From contig NC_061080.1 in assembly GCF_021917145.1 (NCBI RefSeq), positions 2,213,497 through 2,277,496 on the forward strand: DNA of 64,000 nt, given 5' to 3'. Shown here piece by piece: positions 15,701 through 34,627 of this stretch. The number at the start of each line of letters is the position of its first letter. Position 1 is the stretch's first letter. Position numbers and translations under genes: made by a program. This DNA comes from Hypomesus transpacificus. Taxonomy: Eukaryota > Chordata > Actinopteri > Osmeriformes > Osmeridae. Under the pieces are notes generated by a model that was not told where the DNA came from, did not search any database, and saw only the letters and a list, made by a program, of their open reading frames with translations.

Positions 15701-18700
15701 TCGATTAGCCTACGAGTTAATGATGCAATTCAACTTCGAGGCAATTCTAGGCTGGAAGCGAATATCCAGCCTAACTTGTTGATGTCAGCAGATCTGAAGT
15801 GTGTTTTAAAGTCAAGAGGTGTTGTCTTGGTCCTCCGGTTCTAGCGCCGTACAATGAACCCTCCACTTCCTCTCTGGAGAACAGTGAGGGCAGCAAACAG
15901 GATGTGGCACCCCTGACCCACTTCTAAATCACTTTGGCTCGTATCATACGGCACGACGAAGGAGCGTGGAATCGGAAAGAAACGCAGAACGGCAAAAGAG
16001 GGAAAGAAAAACTTATGACCGGGGACTGAGCTTCAACCCTGCTGAGTCTGAGAGGGTTGGGGGTGTACGAGGCCACTAAAACATGACAAGAAAATACAAA
16101 CAGACTAAAGACACTATTTTCTTTCCTTCTCAAGCCAAGAAACGTCTCTGTCAGTGAGCTTCAAGCAGCGGAGAAGCTCCCTCACCTCAACTACCACTAA
16201 GAAACATGGTGCCAGAACTGAAGTGATAGTTCTGTACCCGGGGGAAAATAAAGCATGTGACACATCTCAGTAAAAAAAGGCAAAGGGGGTGAACGTGAAT
16301 GAGCCAAATGACAAGAGACCTAAGTTTGAACTGGTGTGTGAATGTTCATGGTTAAGCCTGTTAAAAGCTTATTGAAATCTCATCAAGCACTTCAGTATAG
16401 TCTTTGTGGTTCCCCATGAAAACTAAAGTTCTTAGAAAAGCCATCCTAATAGATTGCAGAGAGGCCTCTGAGAAGTGTGTTTTTGCCAATAGCGACCTGT
16501 ATTACGCCTGGAACCAAGCCCAGATGCTATCCAGTAGTCAGGTCGGCTTTTTGACAAATCTGCAATCTGAAAAAGCCGACCTACGTAAAAACATGGAGGC
16601 CAAGACTTTTGGTGCTTTGATGATGATGCCAAGCCTTTTATATACCACAGGTCTCAAACACAAGAGGAGTCGGAAAAACACGAGAACTTCTTCACAAGGG
16701 CTAGCGCTGGGGGCTTTGCCACGATTGTAAATGACTCCACGCTCATGTCTCAACGTCCTCATCTGTCCACCGTGTGACACTGCAAAAAAAAAGGCAGATA
16801 ACAACTTCCATCTGGCAAAAATAGGGTGCTCTTCAACAGCGGGAGTGGGGAAGGGTGGGGGGGGGGGGGTTTCCTGAGGAAGCAGCTGGCTGCCTACAGG
16901 GAAAACAGGACTGCCGGATTACAGGGATCCAAGGTGAACATGGCACAGACCAGAATGAGTAGAGGGAGGCGGAGGGGGCGAGGGCACAGGACAGCGCGGG
17001 GGGGGGGGGGATTGGGGGGGGGGGGGGCATGGGATGGTCTTGTTTGAGAATGCCTCGGCCCTTGACCCACAGAGGGGGCTGCGGTGGCTGAAGAGAGCCT
17101 GCGTCCGGAGTACCCCCACCCCCCCCTCCACCCCTGCCGCGCCGCGCCCCCCCCTGTAGTGGGAACACTGCTGTGTCCTTGATCTTAACCTGCTTTTTCA
17201 GATTCCACATTTGACCACTGTGTTCAGCTGTTTGCTGAGATCTCTCTGCAGGGGGGTATAAACACCACAAAACATGCACAAAGCTGACTTCTTAAGAAAT
17301 CCTACTAACGATCTAATGCTAGGTTCTGGAGGACGTTCCCAAAGCGTTGTCACAGCTCATGTCTTGACTAACTTGTTTGCTTCTGAGACGTGTCGATATT
17401 TTGATGCCCTTGTATAGCTCTGGCTCTTGCAGCTGAATTCTCAAGCCGTAACTCTTTTCCTGTGTCCCGCAGCCATGGACAGGCAGGATGAGATCATCCC
17501 CGAGCACCCAAACAACAGCAACATCCGCTGCAGTCCCCAAGACAAACGCTGCATCCAGAAGACGCTGGCCCGCCTCCCTCCCAAATCCACCAATCAGAGA
17601 AGCAACAATGCCAGGGAGGACCCAAAGGCTGCGCTGGTGAGATATCCACCATTAACACTCTCACATCTTAATCCCCCCCAAATAAGACATTCAAAATAAT
17701 TGCCTTTCAACCACACACAGCACACAGAGCCCCAACAGGTGTTTCACGTCAAGAGTTTATGGCTTTAAAAGTCACAAGCATAGAGTTAACAGGTTACAGA
17801 TCGCTTGTTTGCAGGCTACGACTTGCAACCTCTGTGTGTCTTGTAAAAAGGCACTAAAGTATTCGCTGGAATCAACACACACGCTTGCGATGGCATAAAA
17901 CCATTGAAGAATCTGCCTCACCACCGACATCCACGTATGGAGTTTACGGTGAAGTCATTTGGTCATCCTCTAATTGTTTCTCAGGCTCCATGTCGTGCTG
18001 AGCTGCAGAGAGCGCTGGACAGGCTGGCCACCAACACTCGCACCCACGACGATCTTTACAACATCCCGATACCCAACTGTGACAGGAATGGGGACTTCCA
18101 TGCCAAGCAGGTTTGAGACTAATAAGGACCTTTTTTTTTTTTTTTACGGTGCCTATCGGTTGTAATGGTACGTGATAAATTCAATTGTATTTCATAAACT
18201 GGTTATTATTATATCCAAGTCATGTCGAGATTGTTTTTCTTGTTTGTTTGTTTGTTTGTTTGTTTTTGAGGGTGGGGGGGGGGGGGCGGGTTGTCGCCTG
18301 TATATCTGTTATGTCTTTTTATTCCATTTTGGATGTGAGGCCCAGCATGTTTACTCTACTCTCATACAATCCCCTCAAACTACGCCACTACTCACTCAGC
18401 CAAAACAAAGAGCGTGCATGAACTGAAATATTAACTGGAGACACATTGTTTCATGTGGGATGGGAATAACTCTGGCCAAGAGCGCACGTATTCGGGCATG
18501 CAGAAAAACAAATTTCTCAAAGACCATTTGTCCTGAAGTATAAGTGCGCACTTGGTTTGCATCATAAAAAAATATAAAAAAAACGCAGAAATAATCGCCT
18601 CATTGCAGTGATAGATGCTATTAGCTTTTAGTCTAAACAATTCCTTGCATCTCCTTGCTTTTCCCCTCAATGGCTAACTTTGAAGATAAAAGGGAATCAG

Positions 18701-19433
18701 AAACGTTGTGTACACAGAAGCAGATAAGATTTGCTGTGACAGGGATATACAATTTCAGCTACAGACGCAGAGTCAGTGATAAAAGCCTAAGCCTGCCAAG
18801 GGCATGGACCTCAAAAGTCTGGGCTTGGGTTGATTGCGTAACAGGGTTAAAGTACTCTCGTCTGCTCTTTTTAGTGTGTCTGGGGGTCGGAGCAAAGTCA
18901 TCTGTTTACTGTTTAACTATAATTGCACCATGGTAGAACTCTGTGCCACCCTTTGCGACGACCAACAAGGCTTTGAGGGGTGATCTGTTCCATCCCATTG
19001 CATACCAGGAATCATTTGGAAACTCCAAGCTGTTGAACAGCCTTCAGGTTTTAGTCGCTTACCCACAGGAGAAACAGAAAGGATTTTTTACTTGACTTAA
19101 ATCAAGAGAACGAGACCCATGGAATGAAATCATATCCATGCTCTTACTTTGATCTAAATTACAGATGTACACGTCAATTGTGTACCGTCTTAACCACCCT
19201 ACCAACAGTATTTCTGCCGTGCCCCCTAATCGTGTGCCGCCTGCTCCTTTTGAGTGACACCTCTGCATGTTTTGATCATACTTTCCCGCCCACAGTGCCA
19301 CCCGGCCCGTGATGGGCAGCGGGGAAAGTGCTGGTGCGTGGACCAGAAGACGGGCATGAGGCAGCCAGGACCCCTCGAACTGAGAGGGGAACTGGACTGC
19401 CACATGTTAATGACTTCCACCCTGACAGAGTGA
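9761..19433 (+). CDS. igfbp4: Insulin-like growth factor-binding protein 4
   Basis: Four exons: 9761-10127, 17473-17636, 17985-18110 and 19296-19433, with GT/AG borders, phases 1/0/0 and a 264-residue product (human 258). A hydrophobic signal peptide (about residues 16-31) precedes [14 protein letters not shown]. The IGFBP N-domain carries the GCGCC motif and the [19 protein letters not shown] segment typical of IGFBP4. The linker has an NNS glycosylation site and two extra cysteines (RCSPQDKRC), an IGFBP4 signature. The C-terminal thyroglobulin type-1 domain has [10 protein letters not shown] and CWCV. The protein is secreted and binds IGFs. ATG 9761 is chosen because the frame upstream offers only TTG before the signal peptide. 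Oddity: the human PAPP-A cleavage segment (GGKMKVNG) has no counterpart; [12 protein letters not shown] stands there instead. Confidence 0.96.
12820..13002. repeat. G-run cluster
   Basis: At least eight runs of 6-30 G alternate with short AATGAGAGA-type spacers, for example GGGGGGGAATGAGAGA. The plus strand (the igfbp4 sense strand) is the G-rich one. Run lengths are likely inaccurate because such homopolymers assemble poorly. Confidence 0.8.
13294..13487 (-). mobile_element. tRNA-derived SINE, copy 2 of 4
   Basis: This reverse-oriented copy is close to copies 1, 3 and 4, with the same CTCTGGATAAGAGCGTCTAC 3' core (read on the minus strand) and the tRNA-like head at the high-coordinate end (GGTGGCTGAGGGGTC). 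It lies in igfbp4 intron 1. Confidence 0.85.
14220..14351. mobile_element. Foldback MITE
   Basis: The outer arms GGCCGGGTTTCCCAGATT (14220-14237) and AATCTGGGAAACCCGGCC (14334-14351) are perfect inverted repeats. The interior continues as an imperfect palindrome built on TTAAGAG/CTCTTAA motifs. There is no coding capacity. It looks like a small non-autonomous DNA transposon. Confidence 0.75.
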
Positions 19434-22400
19434 GGAGGGGACCTGCAGGGTCGACCGTGGGGAGGTGGAAAGGGCCAGCAGAAATCTACTGGTGCTGATT
19501 AGTGAAACTATAAAAAGAAAAGACTTCACCTTAAAGGCTCTCTTCGCGTGAGGCGAACGGTACTTGAGAATCCAAAAGTAAAAAAAAAAAAAAGAAGGAA
19601 AACCATGGAATCTTTGTTCCTTTACATATTGTTTGTTTTGCTATTGTGTGAGTGTCTGTGTTCCTCTGTGTCTTTTGAGCACTTGTGTGTGGCTTCCCTT
19701 TGGGTTCTGTAAAATGAAGGCCCACGCTCTTGTTTTCAATGGCAAGTGGTGAAAACAGTCCACTGAATTCAGTGTGTAAACATTATCTTGAAAATACGAC
19801 AAAGTTGGTTTGGTTTCGGGTAAATAAGCGGATATCCCTTGCCTCTTGCAGGGCTTGCCATTGACAATGCAGTAGGATCTGTAGAGAAAGTATAAGACCG
19901 TAAAACGAGAAAACAGAAAGATACGAATGAGAGAGGGATGGAGAGAAACAAATGGAAAAACGGAGGGAAAAAAAGAATACAGCATTTCCCTGCTTTGAAT
20001 TAGCAATTGATGATAAGCCTCGGTTTTTCACGACAGAAATGACTTTGAAAGAGGAAACTGTACCCTAGAGAGAGCACAAGGAGTCCAAGAAGAGATGTGC
20101 TTTATCGCTCGAGCTCTCTGCATCCCCCTCTCTATTGACTGGGAGCTCTCTGGCTTATTTGTCCAGGGGGATCGGCAGCATAGCTAGGCTCAGAACTCTG
20201 TACACTGCTGATAGGATAATCTTGTTTCTCCAGCTGGGGCCTGCGTTGTTCTCCATGTTTGTATGAATATGCTTCTATATACAGGATTTCTTTTCCAACA
20301 GACTGCTTGGCAGTGTTGTGTAGTTTAGTGGTGCTATACACTGATTGTGCCAAAAACTGGCTTCTGCACTTTTATGGGCATTGTTTTTGATAGAAACCGA
20401 CGACAGAGACCGTTTCAGAGCGGAGGCACTCAACAAATCTTTGGATGACCTAAATGAGTGAACATCAATACTGGTTAGCGGCAAACATTTCCAAATTTCT
20501 TCTTTTAATTTTTAATAAGTTGATTAAAATCAAATAGGCGCAACTGCACCTCCTTAGTTGCAGATATACTTAAGTTAACCGCCTGACTGTTTTATTAAAT
20601 TCCGTAGCAAATTTGCATGCAAAATAATAAACCGTATTTGAGTAGTAAAAAGGAGGATACAAGTTTTATAAAAAGCGCAATCCAATAGTATCTGCATTTC
20701 AAAGAAACATCAATGTGTTCAGATCATTTGAATACTCACATATCTGAGTACTGCACAGCCCTCTTTGCTTTCAAGAAATCCTATACCTTTTCACAGAATT
20801 TATACCACTGTTAATGACACCACTGCACAGTAGTTATTTGCATTATGTTCAACAGACAAATTTGGAATTTCCCCCTTTCAAAATAATTTGCTTCCTCTGC
20901 TTTCTATATTGACATAGGCTTGACTGTTCATATATAACAGCAATTTGATTGTAGTGTACATCGAAAGAGCAACCCTTTTGAATCCCTTCACTTTCAAGGC
21001 TGGTTAAATCAGCCTCGTAGCCATGGAGAAAAGGAAAGGAACAACCCCCTTGGATGCAGTACAGATCAGACAGTTCAGTGGGGTCATCTCTAGAAATGGA
21101 TAGTGCATGTAATCCTCCCATGAGAGGCTTGGGTTACTAATTGACCCCAGGATGGAATCATTGTGCCTGTGCCGTCGTTATCAGTGTTAACGGTGCGCCG
21201 GCAGTGTGACTTCACGAGGAGGGAGGCGAGGAGATGAGGGAGGAGGTGATTGTAAATGAGACGCCAGGAGCAGTTGTCCTGCTTTCTCTTTCAAGACCCC
21301 GAGGACAGTGTGAGTTCATTCCTCTGTACACCTGATAGGCAAGTCATTAAGAAGGGGACAGTGTGCGAGAGAGGAGGCGTGAGGAGGAGACAGAGAAATG
21401 TAGCCGTGCAAAATGTCACGTCGAGTCCTCTGGGAACAAAACTGCTTCTCATTGCATTGTCTGGCACTTGAAAATTGGGAAGAATGTCTTACGAAACATT
21501 CACTTACTCACAAGTAATAGTCTGTAGTCTGGAAGTCCATTTGCTATAGCATTAATACCATGATGGTGTGTAGGGTGGAAATAAAGTACTTCGAGCAAAT
21601 TCTATGAGCTATGGAGAAAGAGCTTGTATCAAAATGTGGCTACCTTTTACATAGAGAATAATTATGCATAGTGTATCTGCAAGTAGCCTACCTGTAGCAA
21701 TCAAAAGCCAAAGGAGTAGAGTACAGAGTCCCTGGCCCTTAGGTATTGGCAAGCTTCTGAAGTTTTTCTCCAATCTAGTTTAAGAGCCAAATTCATTAAC
21801 AGTAGGTAGAAGAAACAACTTTGAACTAACACATTTAACAAGCTTCTGAATAGACATTTTTTCTTATTCATGATGACCGAAATAAAATCATTTAATGTTT
21901 CTTTAGCTTATTTTATAACATGGACTACCTACATTAAACCATCTTCTCTAAAAGAAATCTTTGCCCTTGAACAATACCACATTTTTGTTGTTTTGGTACC
22001 ACAACGTCTGATGTTGGTTTTGTCGGTATACAATGATGAGTAGGTTAATGTGTGACTCTCAGCTTCAACTTAAGAGGTATTTTCATTCATTTCAAATTAA
22101 GTGTTTTGAAATTATAGCACTTTTTGTCCCGTATGTTATGGCACCAGGTCATTGGATAGTATATTTCAGAAGGTTTATTATTGGCTGTATATCCTTTGCA
22201 TGCATGACTGCCTGAAATCTGCAACCAATATACATCACCAGCCACTGGGGAATCTCAAAGATGCTCTGCCTTTACTGCAGCCATCTTCTATTACTTCTTG
22301 TTACCTTGCATTGCCTTCAGTTTCCTCTTGGAGCATGTCAAATCTCCTTTGTTGTGCACTCACACTTCGAAACAAGTGTTTTGTTTTATCTATTGCTGGT

Positions 22401-25400
22401 TGATTTCTGAAGTGTGTTTTAGTTTATTGTCTCACTGACAGTTTTAGTGGCAATTTTTTTTTTTCCTTTAAAGATGGGAGATAACAATTTGTGCAAAATG
22501 CCTTGGTTACTCTAGATTGAATGACGCCATGCACACTTTAAGGGGCACTAAGTGCCACTGGCAGCAAAGCAACCACAAAACATGACTGAATTTCCTTTCT
22601 TTAATTGTAAGGAAGAAGATCTTTTCTTTGAAGTCTTCATTCTTGTTTACAGTAAACAAAGAGGGTGTGCTTTCACTCTAATCTGGTCTCAATTATCCAC
22701 AAAACATTCTACCAAACTGATATTGTCTTATTATTGGACAATTCTAACAAACTCCAGTCATGCTGATAAAGCAAACCCTTTGCACTTTAACCTCATAGTC
22801 ATCGTATCATGTCAAATCCAAAGTGCTAAAAACAAGATAAATAAAAAGATGTCTTTGTCTGAGAACCTTCGGTGCTCACTGTAGCCTATACATTGAAGTG
22901 AAACTTTCTTTTGTCTCCAAAGACAAAATTCCCCATATGTTGGAGGGAATGAAAATCCAAAAATCAATGTGTATTTCTTCTTTTTACTTCACTCTCTTGA
23001 AAAGGTTTTCAGGTTGGGCCCGACATGTACTGTAAATGGTTAAGAGGTGCTCAAAAAGACAATGAATGATTATGGCTTTGTCATTAGAGTAAAGGCCTTC
23101 AAGTGTTCTACATATATGAAACTGTGTATGCTTAAGCTATCTTATCTGATCTCTAACATTCGTTATAGTGTATTTGCATTTCAGAAAATTCCTGTTTGTA
23201 TTCCTGTTTGCCTCAGACTCTGTTAATTCTAAGTAGCATTTGCATGTGTAATGGTGAACTGGGACTCAAGAATGTCTAGATTGTTTGTGTGTTTGGTCCT
23301 GAACAGGACCATACCATGTATGTTTTATAAAAATAGGGGGTGAAGTTTACTCAATGAGTGTGTACTCGAAATAATGACTTGGTTATATTGTAAATGTTGA
23401 CTTGACGAAACAATGTATACAATATATATATATATATCTAATTAAAATGTAAACATTCAATATTGACTCCATCTCCCTTTTAAATGTGTGCATGCTGTTA
23501 AGACTTTGGTAGATATGTGCTGTCCACAAAATCTCAAAAGAACAGTTGCAGGGTTTAGACTGTGTGTGTGCGCTGATATTTGAGAAATATCAGTTTTTAC
23601 ATCCTTTCTATCTGCACCAAATGGACAGTGCACTGTAGTTTCTTCCAGTTCTACCACAAAGTGTCATGTTTATACAGGTCATCAAGCGATTGAGAATATC
23701 CTGTCAAAAGTCACACATTGAAGAAGATTGACACTGAAATGTGGGTTGTTCACATTTCTGCAGCTGCCAAATGTATGCATTTTAAATGACATACAATTAC
23801 ATACTCATCCCATGTGAGGTTGAATACATAAGAGGTATTAATATTGTTTTTTGCTGGACATAAAATGTTTAAGCGGTTCTAAGTTAGTGACTGAAATATA
23901 ATTTCCAACACTTGATAGATTTCACAAGTTAATGATAACACTGAAGGCAGTGTAGTCCAATAAATACCTCAGTAATGATACATCATAATAATATGACTGC
24001 CACTGCTTCTAAAAATACCTGCAGGATCCACCACCAGAGTAAACTTTCAAGCCTGCTTAGTTCCACTGCTTGAGTCTATTTTGGTGAGCTGAATCAGCTT
24101 AGGAAGAACTGCGTCTGCATTAGAATTAGAAGACACTTGTACACTCAGAAAATTCCAGTGTCTAAACCAAAATGGGGAATCCATAGGACTTTTGTTTGAT
24201 TCCTTTGCTCAGTTGTAAATGAGTTTGACAATTTCCAGGCTTCAGCCATCAAAAACGGTTATGTCGGTTATGACCCTTGACAGAAGAATGCCTTTGTGCT
24301 GAACCTGTACTGCAGTCATGTGGGCCTCCCCCCACCTCCCCTACTCAGTTCACCTGTGTTCATCACTGTATAATCCTCCACTAGTTTACTCAGACAATGA
24401 ATTCCAAATGTAAAACATAACAGGTGTCAAATTGAGTCATTGTGCATCGGTGAGTGCTCAAGGTCAATAGGAGTTGAGAGGAATGTGTTTAGGGATAAAT
24501 TTAGAGGCAGTGAGGTGAGAGGTTCACAAGAAGCCATGACCGATACCTAATCCAAAGCAAGTGCTGTTCAAGTTGAATAGACACAGAAATCCAAGAGGAT
24601 TCTGAATGTTTTTGTAAGTCCAAAAGCAGAGCACATCATTTTAACAGTTGACATGTACAGCTTTTAAAGAATGCGAGGAGGAATGCCAAGTATTTGAGCT
24701 GTAACAACATAGGACCTGTGAATGGAACTGCAGTGGCTTTTCTCAAAAGCTGTTTCAGTGAAGCATTATCAACTCAGCTACATTTCATGCTTGGATGCGA
24801 TTCGAGTTTAGTTTGGGAACAATTATTGTCCCCAACAAGCCATAAAAATAAAGGAAAAAAAGTTGGGTAATTTGGATTCCCTACTTGTGTAATGTGTGGG
24901 CTAATGCGAGATAACTGGTCAGTCCAATGTAGGCTACAGCATGATTCTGACAGTCATGAGTGGGATTGACACATCTGCGTGTTCATAGTTTCAAATCAAT
25001 ATAAACTAGATAAGATGTTACAAGTATCACTGTACAATGAGTTATACATTTGTACTTTTGCCTGGGCAATTTATTGAATCAGACTGTTTTGATGCCTACA
25101 TGTTTACATGAACGGATGAAACGCAAGGATACATTTGTAACGTTTTTTGGCTATTAAAGCTAATTCACATCAATAAATTTGAATTCGATTTTGAGTAGGA
25201 TAGCTGTGCTGTCAATAAATTATGTGAATCAGGGAAAGTATGTCTACAAGCAGAGTGGCATTCAGTGTGTGCATGTCTGTAATGAGGAGTAATTCTGGAA
25301 GATTCTACTGCAATCTTGAGTGGACCCCCATTTCATCCGCTTATTCTGGGGACTCTCAAGCCAGTCTACTAACCCTGTTATTTAGCTACACATACTCACA

Positions 25401-26244
25401 CAGTGGTGGGGACAAAGGATTTGGGGTGAGTTGGTTGACCATTTTACATGTAACTTACTTGTTTCAGTTTATGACAACTATAACAATACATCTGTGGCAG
25501 ACATTAGATAACGCATTTTGTTGATTTACCGTCACGCTGCTTGTCATCAATTTGAGAAAAGATGCAATTTTTCTTGGCTGTGCCACACAAAGCTTGCTGA
25601 CTACTTAGCATAGCCTATTCTCTTAGCTGCAGTTTCTAGCGTGCTACAATACAGTATGCCTCTTATTTGCTGTCAAGCGTTGTCCGGCTATCTTCTTGAT
25701 ATATGAACAAATACTTAACATCTAACGATGCGCATTAATTATTGTGAAATAATTACAGTATACTGTGCGACGTAATGTGGGACGATTTTCTAGCAAGCTA
25801 AGATAGCTAAGCTAGTTTACTAGCTGTAGGTGGCTATCTATTTTCCAGCAAACTATCTGTTTCAGGCTAGCTACCATTGGCTCTGACAGGCAAATGCATA
25901 ATTTCTGATAGTTGTAGTGCTAATCAAACGACGAGCTGTTGTAAAGGTTGAAATATATCCAACTTGTTATGCTAACGTGAACTGCGCCATCCAGGTAGCG
26001 CTAGCTAGCGGCTGGCGAGCACTACTGTCATCCTGCCAGTCCTGTTAGCTAATACTGTATTCTGTGATGTTGCACGTACGTCGCCTGACACAGACCATTA
26101 TTTGCATCATCGGCATCTCTTTTGTCCTGTGAATGAACGGCACATATATTACTCGCACCAGGGAGCTATTAATCACATTGCTGTGGTAGAATGCAGCAGT
26201 TATGTTATCATCATCATTCCAAATGTTCAATATGTTTATTACAG
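19434..26244. other. AT-rich intergenic spacer, igfbp4 to smarce1
   Basis: No convincing exon or repeat is visible. The first part is igfbp4 3' UTR; AATAAA at 20626 is one candidate poly(A) signal about 1.2 kb after the stop, but others exist downstream. (TA)n lies near 23421. The last part should hold the smarce1 promoter and first non-coding exon; CATCCAG|GTAGCG at 25994 is a possible donor. Its exact 5' end is not resolved. Confidence 0.5.
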
Positions 26245-26288
26245 ACCCAATGACTGGAATAGACTGAGAACTTACTTCATCAGCCAAG

Positions 26289-32916
<6,628 letters not shown>

Positions 32917-33305
32917 TCAGAGCGTTCGACGCGGCCCACTTTGGAATCCCCCGCTTCTACCGTACGCACGAAAGGCCTCCTCTGATGACACCTTGCACGG
33001 TCATTCAGATATCGCAACCGTGTTCACGCGGGCTTTACTTTGTGACGCAAAACACTCCCAGTCAAGTGTTAGTGATTTCCATTCAAGGGCCATAGTGTGT
33101 TGTTGCTTGACAGACCCAGTGTCCATTTTTAACCGTAATAAGCTTGAACCGCAAAGCAATGAGGCCATCAAATACATTAGGACTTCAGACATAATGTGCC
33201 ACAAAGCCCAAGCAAATGCAATTGTGTTCCATCCATTTAAAATCAATACATATCCTTTGTCTTATTCTCTGGCACTATATATCTGGCACACTCCAGATCA
33301 TCATG

Positions 33306-33311
33306 AATAAA
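33306..33311 (+). promoter_or_regulatory. Poly(A) signal of smarce1
   Basis: AATAAA in CATGAATAAAGACTGG, 390 bp after the smarce1 stop. It is the first canonical signal downstream, giving a 3' UTR of about 0.4 kb. A downstream element was not tested. Confidence 0.6.
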
Positions 33312-33330
33312 GACTGGCTGTAAAATCCTA

Positions 33331-34586
33331 TCACAAACGGACATTGATGTTCAATGTTATGATTACCTTTGTATTTTGAAGTGTATCGTCTATGTTGCTT
33401 TCAATGTTATTTTTGCATGGTGTTGTAATTCTTTGAATGGAAGAGTTGCCTTTGAGGCAAAAAAAAAAAAATATGAAAAAGGTGAGGTGTTAAATTTTCC
33501 TTGTTTACTCTCAGTATCAGTATTAAGTGACAGTATTGTCTCAGGAGTTAGTCACCAGTAGTCGTTTGTGTTATTTATTCTTCTACTTATTGCATATCAT
33601 CAGTCCGTCCATCAACTTGTACTGTATGCCATGCTGTAAACAAGGCTCCAGCTGTGTTCTGAAGTTTGCTAGCTCTCAATCAAATCAAAGCAGTACGCTT
33701 AGAACAACCTTGCAGTGTTATGTTATCAGTATTACGACGTTTAACCCAGAACAAGCTTCTAAATGTTTTGTCGTGAGCAGTGCTAAATGGTTTGCTTGAG
33801 CACAAGTCGATTTTCATCTCATTGCAAAGCAAGTCAAAGAACAGAGCTACGAACATGCTTAAGATCAGTTTCCTTTTACATATTCATACCAATAAACTTT
33901 TCTACCCTGAAGTTCAGTTGGTAATGTGTTTATTCTCAAAATCCCTTCGCAAAGTGGCTTTTCATCTTATTGGTGTACAAGGTGAAAAATAAGCCCAAAA
34001 GATTTCACACCACTGTTTGGCTGAAAGCAAAACCCTTTGATCTGCAGGTACAGGTAAAGGAACTGAGTGACTTGTTTCCTGTTTTCAACCACTACTTCTC
34101 AACTTGGATAACTTAAATCTTAATTTTGCCATATTGTCATTAATGTGATTGGAGTATGAGATATGCAGTGGAAAATAAAACGTCAATTAAAGTGCTACTA
34201 AAACTTAAGGTTCTCCCCAAACCAATCACTGCTTTGGCAGATTCTGTTTTGTTAGCGATTCCAAATGCAAGAACTGCACCAGCAAACATTTGCATATAAC
34301 ATTTTGGAAACGTTCAGCCTTTGCCCTGCAATGCAGAGGGGTCTGGTGATGCAGCGTATTGTGGTTAGGCGCTTTCCTGTGTGCAGTGAAAGCTAAAAAC
34401 CCATAACCACACAGGCAGGTGCATAGTTGTATATAACTCAAAAACCTCCAGAGGGAAGTTATGTAGCAACACACCTGCCTGACCGGGCCATCATGCCAGA
34501 GGAAATGTCACATTTGCAATAGTACTATTAGTTTAATGTCTTCTCATTACTGTTGTTGTATTCAATATCTATATATCCATATAATC

Positions 34587-34619
<33 letters not shown>

Positions 34620-34627
34620 TTTATATA
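33331..34627. other. Intergenic, smarce1 to Tc1 element
   Basis: AT-rich sequence without a convincing exon. A compound (TG)n(TA)n microsatellite at about 34588-34625 directly borders the Tc1-like transposon, whose TA target site lies in the TA-rich end of this repeat. Confidence 0.6.

Larger units (their letters stand above)
10128..17472 (+). other. igfbp4 intron 1 (7.3 kb)
   Basis: The intron holds homopolymer G or C runs (10161-10180, 11437-11486, 12550-12565, 12820-12845, 16852-16870, 16999-17030), a SINE (13294-13487), a foldback element (14220-14351) and a short hairpin (16540-16582). I found no exon or RNA gene in it. The long first intron is usual for IGFBP genes. Confidence 0.7.

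Noticed and set aside
16404..16730. 108-residue plus-strand open frame in igfbp4 intron 1
   Set aside because: No recognisable domain, no splice-phase link to igfbp4 exons, and it contains a hairpin; likely chance.
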